Position numbers and translations under genes: made by a program. A DNA stretch of 64,000 nucleotides. Origin: Nocardioides sp. Arc9.136. Lineage in GTDB: Bacteria; Actinomycetota; Actinomycetes; Propionibacteriales; Nocardioidaceae. Shown here piece after piece: positions 17,105-27,392 of the stretch; within the stretch, counting starts at the first letter, position 1; each line of letters begins with the position of its first letter. The stretch lies in NCBI RefSeq assembly GCF_030506255.1, contig NZ_CP113431.1, positions 3,049,001-3,113,000 on the forward strand. The letters run 5' to 3'. The notes beneath the pieces are model-generated. The model did no database searches. It was not told the origin of the DNA and saw only the letters and a program-made list of their open reading frames with translations.

Positions 17105-18010
17105 GTGCGCGTCGAGGTCCTCTCCGTCGAGCGTCTGGTCTTCGACGACGGCACTCCCGTGCGGGCGGCCTCGGCCCTCGTCGAGCACGACGGCGGCTGG
17201 CTGGTCGCGCAGGACGACGCCACCCACGGCGCCCTCGTCCGCGACGGGGAGGTCCGGCCGGTGCGCCTGCTGCCCCCGGTCGAGGGCCACGACCGGTTCT
17301 CCGAGGCCGAGGGCACCAAGCACCTCAAGCCGGACCTCGAGGCGGCCTGCCGCACCGCGGCCGGGGCCCTGCTCCTCGGCTCCGGCTCCACGCCGGCCCG
17401 GACGCGGGCGGTCCTGGTCGAGCCGGCCGGGGCCGTGCACGTGGCCGACCTCGCGCCCGTGCACGCCGCGGTCCGCGCCGAGCTGGGCCTGGCTCCCGGC
17501 GAGCTGAACCTCGAGGGCGCGTGCGTCGTCGACGACCGGCTGCGGTGGTTCCAGCGGGGGCTGCCGGCCACCGGTGTCCCCGCGGCCTGGGTCGACCTGG
17601 ACCTCGACGCGCTGGTGGCCGCCGTGCTCGGCGGCGGCGCGGTGCCCGCCGGCCTGCTCGGGACCGGGGTGCTCGACCTGGGCGCCGACCTCGCGGTCAC
17701 CGACGCGGTCGTGCTCCCCGACGGCGGGGTGCTGGTGAGCGCCGCGGCGGAGGACAGTGCCGACACCTACGCCGACGGGCCGGTGGGCTCCGCGGCCCTC
17801 GCGGTCCTGGACGGGACCGACGTACGCGCACTGGTGCCGCTGCCGCCCGTCGAAGGCGCCGTGGTCAAGGTCGAGGGCGTGGCGCTGGAGTCCTGGTCGA
17901 GCAGCGGCGAGGGCGGGCGGCTCGTGGCCACCGTCGACGCCGACGACGTCGACGTGCCCTCGCTGCTGCTGCGCCTGGAGGTCAGCGGGGTGCCGCGTCA
18001 GCGGGCGTAG
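17105..18010 (+). CDS. Uncharacterised beta-propeller-like protein
   Basis: The 301-residue product (GTG start) is predicted mostly beta-stranded with repeated Gly/Asp turns, for example [12 protein letters not shown] and [19 protein letters not shown]. No signal peptide or membrane helix is visible. I believe it belongs to an actinobacterial family of unknown function but cannot give the name with certainty. It starts one base after the SRPBCC gene stop, and its 3' end overlaps the convergent dehydrogenase gene by 13 bases. Confidence 0.75.
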   Translation: MRVEVLSVERLVFDDGTPVRAASALVEHDGGWLVAQDDATHGALVRDGEVRPVRLLPPVEGHDRFSEAEGTKHLKPDLEAACRTAAGALLLGSGSTPARTRAVLVEPAGAVHVADLAPVHAAVRAELGLAPGELNLEGACVVDDRLRWFQRGLPATGVPAAWVDLDLDALVAAVLGGGAVPAGLLGTGVLDLGADLAVTDAVVLPDGGVLVSAAAEDSADTYADGPVGSAALAVLDGTDVRALVPLPPVEGAVVKVEGVALESWSSSGEGGRLVATVDADDVDVPSLLLRLEVSGVPRQRA

Positions 18011-19170
18011 TCGTGGAAGCCCCTGCCGGTCTTGCGGCCCAGGTGGCCGTCGGCGACGAGCTTCTCCAGCGTCGGGGCGGGGGCGAACCCGTCGTGGCCG
18101 AACTCCGCGTGCAGCTCCTGCTCGATCGCCAGCGACACGTCGTTGCCCACCACGTCCAGCAGCTCGAAGGGACCCATCGGGAAGCCGACCTGCTCCTTGA
18201 TCGCGGCGTCGATCTCCTCGAGGGAGGCCGCGCCCGACTCGTGCAGCTTGACCGCGTCGTTGAGGTAGGGGAAGAGCAAGCAGTTGACGATGAACCCGGC
18301 CCGGTCCCCGCACGACACCGCGACCTTGCCGACCTTCGCGCACAGCGCCCGCACGGTCTCGTCGACGTCGGCACCGGTCTGCTCGGTGGTGACCACCTCG
18401 ACCAGCTTCATGACCGGGGCGGGGTTGAAGAAGTGCATGCCGATGACCGCCTCGGGGCGCGAGGTGGCCGACGCGCACTCGGCGATCGGGAGGCTCGAGG
18501 TGGTCGTCGCCAGGATCGCGCCCGGCTTGCAGATCCGGTCGAGGTCGCCGAAGAGCTCCTTCTTGACCGACAGCTCCTCGGCGATCGCCTCGACGACGAT
18601 GTCGGCGGTGGCGAGCGCCTCGCGGGAGGTGGCGCCGGTCAGGCGGGCGAGCACGGTCTCCTTCTCGGACTCCTCCAGCTTGCCCTTGGAGACGAGGCGG
18701 TCCAGGGACTTCGCGATCGCGGCCTGGACGCTGGCGACCTTCTCCTCCGAGCGGCCGACGTAGACGACGTCGTACCCCTTGGCGGCGAAGACCTGGGCGA
18801 TGCCCGAGGCCATCGTGCCGGTGCCGACGACCCCGACGGTGGAGATCTCGTGGCGCACCTGCGGCTGCGCCTGCTCGCCCCCGGCGGCGGCCTCGGCGAG
18901 GGTCGAGCCCTCGGCGGCCAGCTTCTCCAGCAGGTCGGCCGGCCGGTGCAGCGGGTCGCCGGTCTCGGCGTACCGCTCGGCGAGCCCGTCGCGGACCGTC
19001 GCGGCTCCCATCTCGTCGACCGTCGCCAGCGGGCCCTGCGGGTAGCCGCAGCCGAAGCGCATGCCGGCGTCGATGTCGGCGGCCGAGGCGTACCCGGACT
19101 CGAACATCCGGACCGCGTGGTTGAGGTACGGGAGGACCAGCGTCCGGGCGATCTGCTCGTTCGTCGTCAT
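17998..19170 (-). CDS. 3-hydroxyacyl-CoA (3-hydroxybutyryl-CoA) dehydrogenase with duplicated C-terminal domain
   Basis: The 390-residue enzyme oxidises 3-hydroxyacyl-CoA, or reduces acetoacetyl-CoA, with NAD(P). The Rossmann motif is [16 protein letters not shown] (about 112-127); the catalytic region ATTTSSLPI and [16 protein letters not shown] follow. The normal C-terminal dimer domain is at about 290-385. An extra copy of that domain lies in front (residues 1-88: [19 protein letters not shown], then [16 protein letters not shown]), so the order is C-domain, NAD domain, C-domain. A TACC-N4-GGTA operator lies 23-34 bases upstream, tying it to the ethylmalonyl-CoA genes, where it could perform the acetoacetyl-CoA reduction. 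Confidence 0.9.
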   Translation of the reverse strand: MTTNEQIARTLVLPYLNHAVRMFESGYASAADIDAGMRFGCGYPQGPLATVDEMGAATVRDGLAERYAETGDPLHRPADLLEKLAAEGSTLAEAAAGGEQAQPQVRHEISTVGVVGTGTMASGIAQVFAAKGYDVVYVGRSEEKVASVQAAIAKSLDRLVSKGKLEESEKETVLARLTGATSREALATADIVVEAIAEELSVKKELFGDLDRICKPGAILATTTSSLPIAECASATSRPEAVIGMHFFNPAPVMKLVEVVTTEQTGADVDETVRALCAKVGKVAVSCGDRAGFIVNCLLFPYLNDAVKLHESGAASLEEIDAAIKEQVGFPMGPFELLDVVGNDVSLAIEQELHAEFGHDGFAPAPTLEKLVADGHLGRKTGRGFHDYAR

Positions 19171-19192
19171 GCCGGGACTATGACAGGTGTCC

Positions 19193-19204
19193 TACCGACT
19201 GGTA
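19193..19204 (-). promoter_or_regulatory. TACC-N4-GGTA operator before 3-hydroxyacyl-CoA dehydrogenase
   Basis: TACCGACTGGTA on the + strand (GGTTACCAGTCGGTA on the gene strand) keeps both half-sites of the operator found before ccr and ecm, in the same orientation to the gene. Ten bases downstream is CATAGT, a possible -10, then 6 bases to the ATG; the same 10-base spacing to the -10 is seen at ecm. Confidence 0.6.
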
Positions 19205-19273
19205 ACCCCTCGAACGCCCACCGGACGAGGCGCTCGTCACACTCCTCGACGCGGCGCCCGCGGCGAGGACCGG

Positions 19274-19279
19274 TAGATT
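19274..19279 (+). promoter_or_regulatory. -10 element before nucS
   Basis: TAGATT lies 8 bases before the GTG of nucS and no ribosome site is visible between, which suggests a leaderless or nearly leaderless transcript. Confidence 0.45.
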
Positions 19280-19287
19280 CGCCGCCC

Positions 19288-19965
19288 GTGAGACTCGTCG
19301 TTGCGCGCTGCCAGGTCGACTACGCCGGACGGCTCACCGCCCACCTCCCGATGGCGACCCGGGTGCTGATGATCAAGGCCGACGGCTCGGTCCTGGTGCA
19401 CTCCGACGGCGGCTCCTACAAGCCCCTGAACTGGATGTCGCCACCGTGCACCTTCCGCGAGGGCACGACCGAGGAGGGCCAGGTCGAGTGGACCGTCACG
19501 AGCCCGAAGTCCGACGACACCCTGCGGATCCTGATCGAGGAGGTCCAGCACGAGTCGGTGCACGACCTCGGCATCGACCCGGGGCTGCAGAAGGACGGCG
19601 TCGAGAAGCACCTGCAGGAGCTCCTCGCCGACCACCCCGCCAGCCTCCTGCCCGGGCTGACGCTGGTGCGGCGGGAGTACCCCACCGCCATCGGACCGGT
19701 CGACCTGATGTGCCGCGACGCGGACGGCGCGAGCGTCGCGGTCGAGATCAAGCGGCGCGGCGACATCGACGGCGTCGAGCAGCTGACCCGCTACCTCGAG
19801 CTGCTCAACCGCGACCCGCTGCTCTCCCCCGTGCGCGGGATCTTCGCGGCCCAGGAGATCAAGCCGCAGGCCCGGGTCCTGGCCACCGACCGCGGCATCG
19901 CCTGCGCCGTCGTCGACTACGACGCCCTCCGCGGGCTCGACGACCCCAGCCACCGGCTGTTCTGA
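19288..19965 (+). CDS. nucS: Mismatch-specific endonuclease NucS (EndoMS)
   Basis: The 225-residue protein matches NucS/EndoMS, which replaces MutS/MutL in actinobacteria and cuts both strands at mismatches. The N-terminal DNA-binding half starts [20 protein letters not shown]; the C-terminal RecB-like nuclease half shows the Asp in GPVDLMCRD and the Glu-x-Lys in [10 protein letters not shown]. Length is typical. GTG start, probably leaderless. Confidence 0.95.
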   Translation: MRLVVARCQVDYAGRLTAHLPMATRVLMIKADGSVLVHSDGGSYKPLNWMSPPCTFREGTTEEGQVEWTVTSPKSDDTLRILIEEVQHESVHDLGIDPGLQKDGVEKHLQELLADHPASLLPGLTLVRREYPTAIGPVDLMCRDADGASVAVEIKRRGDIDGVEQLTRYLELLNRDPLLSPVRGIFAAQEIKPQARVLATDRGIACAVVDYDALRGLDDPSHRLF

Positions 19966-20517
19966 CCGGGCTCCCGGTGCGCATCCTCCACATCGCCACG
20001 CTGGCGGACTGGCGGGAGGCGCAGCGCACCGGCCGCTACACCACGTCGACGTACGGCGTGACGCTCGCCGACGAGGGGTTCGTCCACGCCTGCCGCGCCG
20101 ACCAGTGGCAGGCGGTCCGCGAGCGGTGGTACGCCGACGCGACGGAGCCGCTGGTGCTGCTGGTCATCGAGACCGACCGGCTCTCCGCGCCGGTCGTCGA
20201 GGAGCCCGCTCCGGGGACCAGCGAGACCTTCCCGCACGTCTACGGGGCGATCGAGACGTCCGCGGTCGTGCAGGTCCTGCCGCTGGACGGGCCCGGCGCC
20301 CGGGACGTGGACGCCTCGTTCAGCCGGCTGTTCCTCGGCGAGCTCCTCCACCGGACGGCGCTGGCCTGCATCGTCCTCACCACCGTGGTCGCGCTCGCCC
20401 TCCTCGGGGAGGCGGTGGTGCCCGCCGCCGGCTGGGGCGCGGTGCTGGGCACCGCCGCGGGGCTCCTCGTGGGCGTCCCGGTCGCCGTCGCGCTGTCCCG
20501 GCGCCGCGAGCGCGCGC

Positions 20518-21969
<1,452 letters not shown>

Positions 21970-21979
21970 GGGCCGAACT

Positions 21980-22942
21980 CTAGGCGGTCCGCGCGTCCTC
22001 CGCGTGGACCAGCCCAGTGACCTCGGCCGCACACCCCCAGCTCAGGGTGACGCCGGCCCCGCCGTGCCCGTAGCAGTGCACGACCCGCCCCGTCCGCTCG
22101 ACCCGGACCGTCGGACGCACCGGCCGCAGCCCCACCCGGTGGCCCAGAACCCGGGCGTCGGCGAGCTCGGGCACCAGCCGCCGGGCCCGCCCGAGGATGT
22201 CGCGCGCCGACTCCGGCGACGGCGTCCGGCTCCAGTCACCCTCCTCGACGGTGCCGCCGAGCACGATGTCGGCGCTGCGCGGCACGACGTACGTCGGGCG
22301 GAGGCCATCGCTCCCGGACCCCTCACCGGCGTCGAGCCACCACCGGTCGAGGCCGACCTGCTCGACGTGGACCACCTGTCCCCGCACCGGCACGACCGAG
22401 AGGTCGGCCGCCAGCAGCCGGGCGCCGATCCCCGCGCAGTCGACCACCACGTCGCCCCCGGGCGGCAGGCCGCCCATGCCGAGCCGGGTGAGGGTGCCGC
22501 CGAGGTGCTCGACCCGGCGCAGCAGCCAGGTGAGGTACGTCGGCATCTCCACGACCGGAGCCGTGAACGACCAGCCGCCCGCCCAGCCCTCCGGGACCGC
22601 CTCGGTGCGTGCGAACCCGGGCACGGCCGCGGCCCACCACGGGTCCGGACGCCCCGTGACGTCGCCGTCGCCGGTGTGCACCTCGGTGCCGGCGACCAGC
22701 CGCACGCCCGTCCCCTCCTGCCCGGCGAGCTCGGCGAGGACCTCGTAGGACGTGCGCGCCCAGGCCGTCACCCGGTCCTCGGGCAGCGCGCGGTAGGGGT
22801 ACCAGAGCCCGGCGGCGGTGGCCGAGGTCGTCTCGTGCGGCAGGTCCCGGGCCAGCACGTCGACCCGGTGGCCCGCCTCCAGCAGCCGGACGGCGCAGGT
22901 CAGGCCGCTGACGCCCGCGCCGACCACGATCACCCGTGCCAT
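21980..22942 (-). CDS. FAD-dependent amino-acid oxidase (D-amino-acid oxidase family)
   Basis: The 320-residue flavoenzyme begins with the dinucleotide-binding motif VIVVGAGVSGLTCAVRLLEAG. VRGQVVHVEQ and the C-terminal HCYGHGGAGVTLSWGCA are typical of D-amino-acid and D-aspartate oxidases. Substrate is not determinable. The gene ends 10 bases before the PAS kinase start, so the two may share a transcript. Confidence 0.88.
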   Translation of the reverse strand: MARVIVVGAGVSGLTCAVRLLEAGHRVDVLARDLPHETTSATAAGLWYPYRALPEDRVTAWARTSYEVLAELAGQEGTGVRLVAGTEVHTGDGDVTGRPDPWWAAAVPGFARTEAVPEGWAGGWSFTAPVVEMPTYLTWLLRRVEHLGGTLTRLGMGGLPPGGDVVVDCAGIGARLLAADLSVVPVRGQVVHVEQVGLDRWWLDAGEGSGSDGLRPTYVVPRSADIVLGGTVEEGDWSRTPSPESARDILGRARRLVPELADARVLGHRVGLRPVRPTVRVERTGRVVHCYGHGGAGVTLSWGCAAEVTGLVHAEDARTA

Positions 22943-22975
22943 GACGGGCAGTCTGGCAGGGACCGGATCGTGGGG

Positions 22976-23500
22976 TCAGGCGCCGGCGACGCGGGGCGCG
23001 GTGGGGTCGGCGCCCTCGCCGCCCTGCTCCCGGGCGACGTAGTCCTCGATGTCGTCGATGTCGTCGGCGTTGCGGGTGACGACCGCGAGCAGGTCGCTCA
23101 TCGTCGCGACCTCCTCGACCTGCTCCTTGATGAACCACTGCATGAACTGCTCGGAGGCGAAGTCGTACTCCTCGCGGGCGGTGCGCAGCAGGCCGTTGAT
23201 CTGCTCGGTGACCCGCTTCTCCTGCTCGAGCGCGAGGGCGACCGGGACGACCACGCCGTCGAAGGTCGGGACCGGGGCGTCGACGCCGGGGATCACGACC
23301 TCGGCGTCGGTGTCGAGGAGGTACTGGACCATCATCATCGCGTGGTCGCGCTCCTCGAGCGCCTGGGCGTAGAAGAACGCCGCCATCTGCGGCATCGTCA
23401 ACGCGTCGTAGTGCACGGCGACGGCGAGGTACTGGTTGTGGGCGGCCAGCTCGTGCCCGATCTGGGCGTTGAGCTGCTCGACGAAACGGGGGGCGACCAT
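22976..23500 (-). CDS. Ferritin (BfrB/Ftn type)
   Basis: The 174-residue protein is a non-haem ferritin. Iron-site residues are in HELAAHNQYLAVAVHY, LEERDHAMMMVQYL, EQEKRVTEQI and IKEQVEEVATM. It oxidises Fe(II) and stores it in a 24-mer shell. The ATG overlaps the stop of the Cys4 miniprotein gene (ATGA), so translation is coupled. An IdeR/DtxR-like box lies before the operon. The C-terminal tail (about 155-174) is acidic and probably disordered. Confidence 0.93.
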   Translation of the reverse strand: MVAPRFVEQLNAQIGHELAAHNQYLAVAVHYDALTMPQMAAFFYAQALEERDHAMMMVQYLLDTDAEVVIPGVDAPVPTFDGVVVPVALALEQEKRVTEQINGLLRTAREEYDFASEQFMQWFIKEQVEEVATMSDLLAVVTRNADDIDDIEDYVAREQGGEGADPTAPRVAGA

Positions 23501-23733
23501 CAGGCGACCTTACCGAGCGACTTCTTGGTGACCTTGCCCCCGTCGACGCGGACCAGCTTGCGCTTCTTGACGGTGTAGCCCTCGGGGAGGGTCCCCTCCT
23601 TGAGCATGCGCAGCGGGCAGCGGCCGCACTTGGTCTTCGAGACGCAGCACTCCCGCTTGGGGAGCTTGCGCGGCTTCTCCGCGGTCGCGACCGCCGACTT
23701 CTTGCCGTCGCGCTTCTTGTCCTTCTTGCCCAC
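23500..23733 (-). CDS. 77-residue Lys-rich Cys4 protein coupled to ferritin
   Basis: This small protein starts with GTG at 23733. Its N-terminal third is very rich in Lys (GKKDKKRDGKK), then four Cys fall in ECCVSKTKCGRCP (Cys29, 30, 36, 39), followed by a basic tail. The Cys pattern could bind a metal or an Fe-S cluster; I do not recognise a named family. Its stop overlaps the ferritin start and its promoter carries an iron box, so a role in loading or releasing ferritin iron, or in binding nucleic acid, is a reasonable guess but is inference. Confidence 0.8.
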   Translation of the reverse strand: MGKKDKKRDGKKSAVATAEKPRKLPKRECCVSKTKCGRCPLRMLKEGTLPEGYTVKKRKLVRVDGGKVTKKSLGKVA

Positions 23734-23739
23734 GCCGTG

Positions 23740-23745
23740 ACTGTA
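23740..23745 (-). promoter_or_regulatory. -10 element of the Cys4-ferritin operon
   Basis: TACAGT on the gene strand lies 6 bases before the GTG of the Cys4 gene, so the transcript is probably leaderless. The iron box begins 8 bases further upstream, covering the spacer and -35 region. Confidence 0.45.
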
Positions 23746-23753
23746 GCAGCGGG

Positions 23754-23772
23754 TTAGGTGAGCCTCACCTGT
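23754..23772. promoter_or_regulatory. IdeR/DtxR-like iron box
   Basis: TTAGGTGAGCCTCACCTGT contains a perfect 15-bp palindrome (AGGTGAG-C-CTCACCT) and agrees at about 15 of 19 places with the known IdeR/DtxR consensus (TWAGGTWAGSCTWACCTWA). It lies 21 bases before the Cys4 gene start and 55 bases before the divergent DUF72 gene. IdeR with iron activates bfrB in Mycobacterium tuberculosis, but here the box covers the -35 region, where repression would be expected instead. Confidence 0.7.
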
Positions 23773-23827
23773 CTTCCCGTTCACGTCTCGCGGTGTGGTC
23801 GGCGGACCGAGCGGGCACCGCGCAGCC

Positions 23828-24643
23828 ATGGGACGGATCCGCGTCGGCATCTCCGGCTGGACCTACCGCGGGTGGCGGGGCGACTTCTACCCGACCGGCC
23901 TGGTCCAGCGCCGCGAGCTCGCGTACGCCGCCGAGCGGATGACCTCGATCGAGGTCAACGGCTCCTTCTACTCCCTGCAGCGCCCGACGTCGTACGCCGC
24001 GTGGCGCGACCAGGCGCCCGAGGACTTCGTCTTCGCGGTCAAGGGCGGCCGCTACGTCACCCACCTCAAGCGGCTGCGCGACGTCGACACGGCGCTGGCC
24101 AACTTCTTCGCCTCCGGCGTCCTCGCGCTGGGCCCGAAGCTGGGGCCGTTCCTGTGGCAGCTGCCCGAGCGGCTGGCCTTCGACGCCGGGCTCGTCGACG
24201 ACTTCTTCTCCCGCCTCCCCCGCACCACGACCGAGGCGGCGACGCTGGCCGCCGGCCACGACGACAAGGTGCCGGAGGACCGCGCGCTGACGGTGGCCGA
24301 CGCCGAGCGCCCGCTGCGGCACGCGCTGGAGTTCCGCAGCGAGACCTGGTGCACCGACGAGGCCTTCGACCTGATGCGGCGCCACGACGTCGCCTGCGTC
24401 GTCGCCGACACCGCCCGCCGCTTCCCGATGCCCGAGCAGGTCACCTCCGACCACGTCTACGTGCGCCTGCACGGCGACACCGAGCTCTACGCGAGCGGCT
24501 ACGGCCCCGAGGCGCTCGACCGCTGGGCGGAGAAGTGCCGGTCCTGGGCCGAGCACGGCGACGTCTTCGTCTACTTCGACAACGACGCCAAGGGGTACGC
24601 ACCGCACGACGCGCTCGCCCTCATCGAGCGCGTCGGCCGCTGA
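23828..24643 (+). CDS. DUF72 (YecE-like) TIM-barrel protein
   Basis: The 271-residue protein is a DUF72 member: RVGISGWTYRGWRGDFYPTG at the N-terminus, SIEVNGSFYSLQ, and near the C-terminus VYVRLHGDTELYASGYG and DVFVYFDNDAKGYAP. The fold is a TIM barrel of unproven function, with suggested links to Fe-S proteins in some bacteria. It is divergent from the ferritin operon with the iron box between them, so iron control of this gene is possible. Confidence 0.9.
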   Translation: MGRIRVGISGWTYRGWRGDFYPTGLVQRRELAYAAERMTSIEVNGSFYSLQRPTSYAAWRDQAPEDFVFAVKGGRYVTHLKRLRDVDTALANFFASGVLALGPKLGPFLWQLPERLAFDAGLVDDFFSRLPRTTTEAATLAAGHDDKVPEDRALTVADAERPLRHALEFRSETWCTDEAFDLMRRHDVACVVADTARRFPMPEQVTSDHVYVRLHGDTELYASGYGPEALDRWAEKCRSWAEHGDVFVYFDNDAKGYAPHDALALIERVGR

Positions 24644-24652
24644 CCCGCTCCC

Positions 24653-24826
24653 GCTGGTCGAGCAGCGAAGGCCCGCTCGGGGCCTGAGCGTGTCGAGACC
24701 CGTGACCGGCGCAGGGCCGCAACCACGGTCACCGGGTTTCGACACGGCTCGCTGGCGCTCGCCTGCTCAACCAGCAGTGGGACGGCTCGCCGGCGCTCAC
24801 CTGCTCGACCAGCGGTGGTCGCCTGC
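24653..24826. repeat. REP-like intergenic palindromic repeat cluster
   Basis: The gap after DUF72 holds a palindromic unit and decayed copies. The left arm GCTGGTCGAGCAG (24653-24665) with TGTCGAGACCC (24691-24701) is matched in reverse by GGGTTTCGACACGG (24734-24747) and CCTGCTCAACCAGC (24762-24775). A near copy of the right arm follows at 24781-24813, and a shorter one runs up to the ecm stop. Similar TGGTCGAGCAG / TTTCGACAC elements are frequent between genes in Nocardioides and relatives (from memory). It may also act as the 3' end of both convergent transcripts. Confidence 0.75.
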
Positions 24827-26881
24827 TCAGCCGGCCGCGAGGCCGTTGGCCCGCCGGATGACGTCGACGATGCCGCCCATGATCTCGGTGAGGCCGAAGT
24901 CCTTGGGCGTGTAGACGGCCGCGACGCCCTGCTCCACCAGCCGGCGCCCGTCGGAGTCGGGGATGATCCCGCCGACGATGACCGGGACGTCGCCCATGCC
25001 GGCCTCGCGCAGGCCCTCGAGGACGGCCGGGACCAGCTCCATGTGCGAGCCGGAGAGGATCGAGAGGCCGACGCAGTGGACGTCCTCGGCGACCGCGGCC
25101 GACACGATCTGCTCCGGGGTCAGGCGGATGCCCTGGTAGATCACCTCGAAGCCGGCGTCGCGGGCGCGGACCGCGACCTGCTCGGCGCCGTTGCTGTGCC
25201 CGTCGAGCCCGGGCTTGCCCACGAGCAGCCGCAGCCGGCCGCCCAGCTCCTCCCCCGTCGCCTGGACCCGCTCGCGCACGGCCGACAGCTCCGCGCCGGC
25301 CTTGCCGGCCGAGGCGGCCACGACGGCGCCGGAGACGCCGGTCGGGGCGCGGAACTCGCCGAACACCTCGCGCAGCGTGCCGGCCCACTCGCCGGTGGTC
25401 GCACCCGCCCGCGCTGCGGCCAGGGTGGGGAGCATCAGGTTCGCATCGGTCTTCGCCGCGTCGGCGAGCGCGGCCAGCGCGCGGGCGACCTCGTCCTCGT
25501 CGCGCTCGGCCTTCCACGCCTGCACCGAGGCGATCGCGGAGGCCTCGGCCTGCGGGTCGGCGGTCATGATCGCGCCGTCGAGGTCGGCGGTCAGCGGCGA
25601 GGGCTCGGTGGTCTCGAACCTGTTGACCCCGACGATGACCTCCTCGCCGGACTCGATCCGGGCCCGGCGCGCGGCGTGCGCGGAGACCAGCTCCTGCTTC
25701 ATGTAGCCCGACTCGACCGCGGCGATCGCCCCGCCCATCGCCTGCACCCGGTCGATCTCGGCCCTCGCGCCGGCGACGAGCTCGGCGACCTTGGCCTCCA
25801 CGACCGTCGAGCCGGCGAAGATGTCGTCGTGCTCGAGCAGGTCGGACTCGAAGGCCAGCACCTGCTGCAACCGCAGCGACCACTGCTGGTCCCACGGGCG
25901 GGGCAGGCCGAGCGCCTCGTTCCACGCGGGGAGCTGGATCGCCCGGGCGCGCGCGTCCTTGGACAACGTCACGCCGAGCATCTCCAGCACGATCCGCTGC
26001 ACGTTGTTCTCCGGCTGGGCCTCGGTCAGGCCGAGGGAGTTGACCTGCACGCCGTACCGGAAGCGGCGCATCTTGGCGTCCGTCACGCCGTACCGCTCGC
26101 GGGTGATCTCGTCCCACAGCTCGACGAAGGCACGCATCTTGCACATCTCCTCGACGAACCGCACGCCGGCGTTGACGAAGAACGAGATGCGACCGACGAC
26201 CTTCTCGAAGTCGTCCTCGGAGACCTGGCCCGACGCTTTCACCTGGTCCAGCACGGCGATCGCGGTGCACAGCGCGTACGCCAGCTCCTGCGTCGGCGTC
26301 GCGCCGGCCTCCTGCAGGTGGTAGCTGCAGATGTTGATCGGGTTCCACTTCGGGATCTGGTGGACCGTGTAGGCGATCATGTCGCCGATCAGCCGCAGCG
26401 AGTGCTCCGGCGGGAACACGTAGGTCCCGCGCGAGAGGTACTCCTTGATGATGTCGTTCTGGGTGGTGCCGGCCAGCTGCGCGGCGACCTCCTCCGGCGT
26501 CGCCCTCCCCTCGGGCACCCCCGCCTGCTCCTCGGCCACCACCTGGTACATCGCCAGCAGCCACATGGCCGTGGCGTTGATGGTCATCGAGGTGTTCATC
26601 TCCGTCAGCGGGATGGAGTCGAACAGCTTGCGCATCTCACCCAGGTGCGGGACCGGCACTCCGACCTTGCCGACCTCGCCGCGCGCCATCACCGAGTCCG
26701 GGTCGTAGCCGGTCTGGGTGGGCAGGTCGAAGGCCACCGAGAGCCCGGTCTGGCCCTTCGCGAGGTTCGAGCGGTAGAGCGCGTTGGACGCCTCGGCGGT
26801 CGAGTGGCCGGCGTACGTCCGCATCACCCAGGGCCGGTCGCGCTGGGGCCGGTCCGTCTGGGGGCGATCCATCTGCGTCAT
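24827..26881 (-). CDS. ecm: Ethylmalonyl-CoA mutase (MeaA type, B12-dependent)
   Basis: This 684-residue single-chain mutase converts (2R)-ethylmalonyl-CoA to (2S)-methylsuccinyl-CoA. The TIM-barrel substrate part (about 20-530; LSVAFDLPTQTGYDPDSVMARGEVGKVG, given here as key words only up to DLPTQTGYDPDS) precedes a cobalamin domain with DGHSNG (560-565), SILSGSH and VIVGGIIP. The long insertions of methylmalonyl-CoA mutase subunits are missing and the chain matches the MeaA/Ecm length. The ATG at 26881 was chosen because a -10 element lies 7 bases before it. It carries the same operator as ccr; MeaB and an adenosyltransferase in the window can serve its cofactor. Confidence 0.93.
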   Translation of the reverse strand: MTQMDRPQTDRPQRDRPWVMRTYAGHSTAEASNALYRSNLAKGQTGLSVAFDLPTQTGYDPDSVMARGEVGKVGVPVPHLGEMRKLFDSIPLTEMNTSMTINATAMWLLAMYQVVAEEQAGVPEGRATPEEVAAQLAGTTQNDIIKEYLSRGTYVFPPEHSLRLIGDMIAYTVHQIPKWNPINICSYHLQEAGATPTQELAYALCTAIAVLDQVKASGQVSEDDFEKVVGRISFFVNAGVRFVEEMCKMRAFVELWDEITRERYGVTDAKMRRFRYGVQVNSLGLTEAQPENNVQRIVLEMLGVTLSKDARARAIQLPAWNEALGLPRPWDQQWSLRLQQVLAFESDLLEHDDIFAGSTVVEAKVAELVAGARAEIDRVQAMGGAIAAVESGYMKQELVSAHAARRARIESGEEVIVGVNRFETTEPSPLTADLDGAIMTADPQAEASAIASVQAWKAERDEDEVARALAALADAAKTDANLMLPTLAAARAGATTGEWAGTLREVFGEFRAPTGVSGAVVAASAGKAGAELSAVRERVQATGEELGGRLRLLVGKPGLDGHSNGAEQVAVRARDAGFEVIYQGIRLTPEQIVSAAVAEDVHCVGLSILSGSHMELVPAVLEGLREAGMGDVPVIVGGIIPDSDGRRLVEQGVAAVYTPKDFGLTEIMGGIVDVIRRANGLAAG

Positions 26882-26888
26882 GGAGGGA

Positions 26889-26894
26889 AGGGTA
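26889..26894 (-). promoter_or_regulatory. -10 element of ecm
   Basis: TACCCT on the gene strand lies 7 bases before the ATG, so the message would be leaderless. The operator ends 10 bases upstream of it. Confidence 0.45.
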
Positions 26895-26904
26895 GGACGC
26901 TTGA

Positions 26905-26916
26905 TACCGGTTGGTA
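26905..26916 (-). promoter_or_regulatory. TACC-N4-GGTA operator before ecm
   Basis: On the gene strand the site reads GGTTACCAACCGGTATC, equal to the ccr site at 15 of 17 bases. It lies in the -35/spacer region, as expected for a repressor, 23-35 bases before the start codon. Confidence 0.65.
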
Positions 26917-26984
26917 ACCGGTCGTCCGTGTGGGATGGCCGACACACCGGGGGCCCGACCGCGGCACCGCCGCGGGGGCACCGG

Positions 26985-27290
26985 TCAGGCGCTCACGGCC
27001 TCGCGCTCGAGTTCGACCACGCTGCGCAGCCGCGAGAGGTGGAGCATCCGGCGCACCGCCGGCCCGCACCCGCGCAGCACCATGTGGTGCCCGCCGCGGG
27101 TGGCGACCAGCGTGGCGACCGCCAGCAGCCGGAGCGCGGTCAGGTCGACGGTGGAGACCTCGGTCAGGTCGAGGACGACGTCGTCGTGCCCGGCGAGGTG
27201 GTCGTAGATGGCGTCGCGGGCCTCCGTCGTGCTCCGCACGTCGAAGTCACCGCTCAGCACGAGCGTGGGTCCGTCGGCCACGATGTCCAT
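26985..27290 (-). CDS. STAS-domain protein (anti-sigma factor antagonist type)
   Basis: The 101-residue product is a single STAS domain. The loop that carries the phosphorylatable Ser in SpoIIAA-type antagonists reads DLTEVSTVDLTALRLL, with Ser or Thr at the expected place. Such proteins free a sigma factor by binding its anti-sigma kinase; no partner kinase or sigma gene is adjacent. The ATG at 27290 with GGAAGGGG before it gives the normal domain start. Confidence 0.85.
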   Translation of the reverse strand: MDIVADGPTLVLSGDFDVRSTTEARDAIYDHLAGHDDVVLDLTEVSTVDLTALRLLAVATLVATRGGHHMVLRGCGPAVRRMLHLSRLRSVVELEREAVSA

Positions 27291-27392
27291 GTCGCCCCTT
27301 CCCTTCCCGGAGGTCCTCCGGTGCTGGGCTCGCCTGCGGTCGTCCCCCGCTTCACCCATAGTGACGCCGCAGGAACCGGGAAGGTTGCCTCC

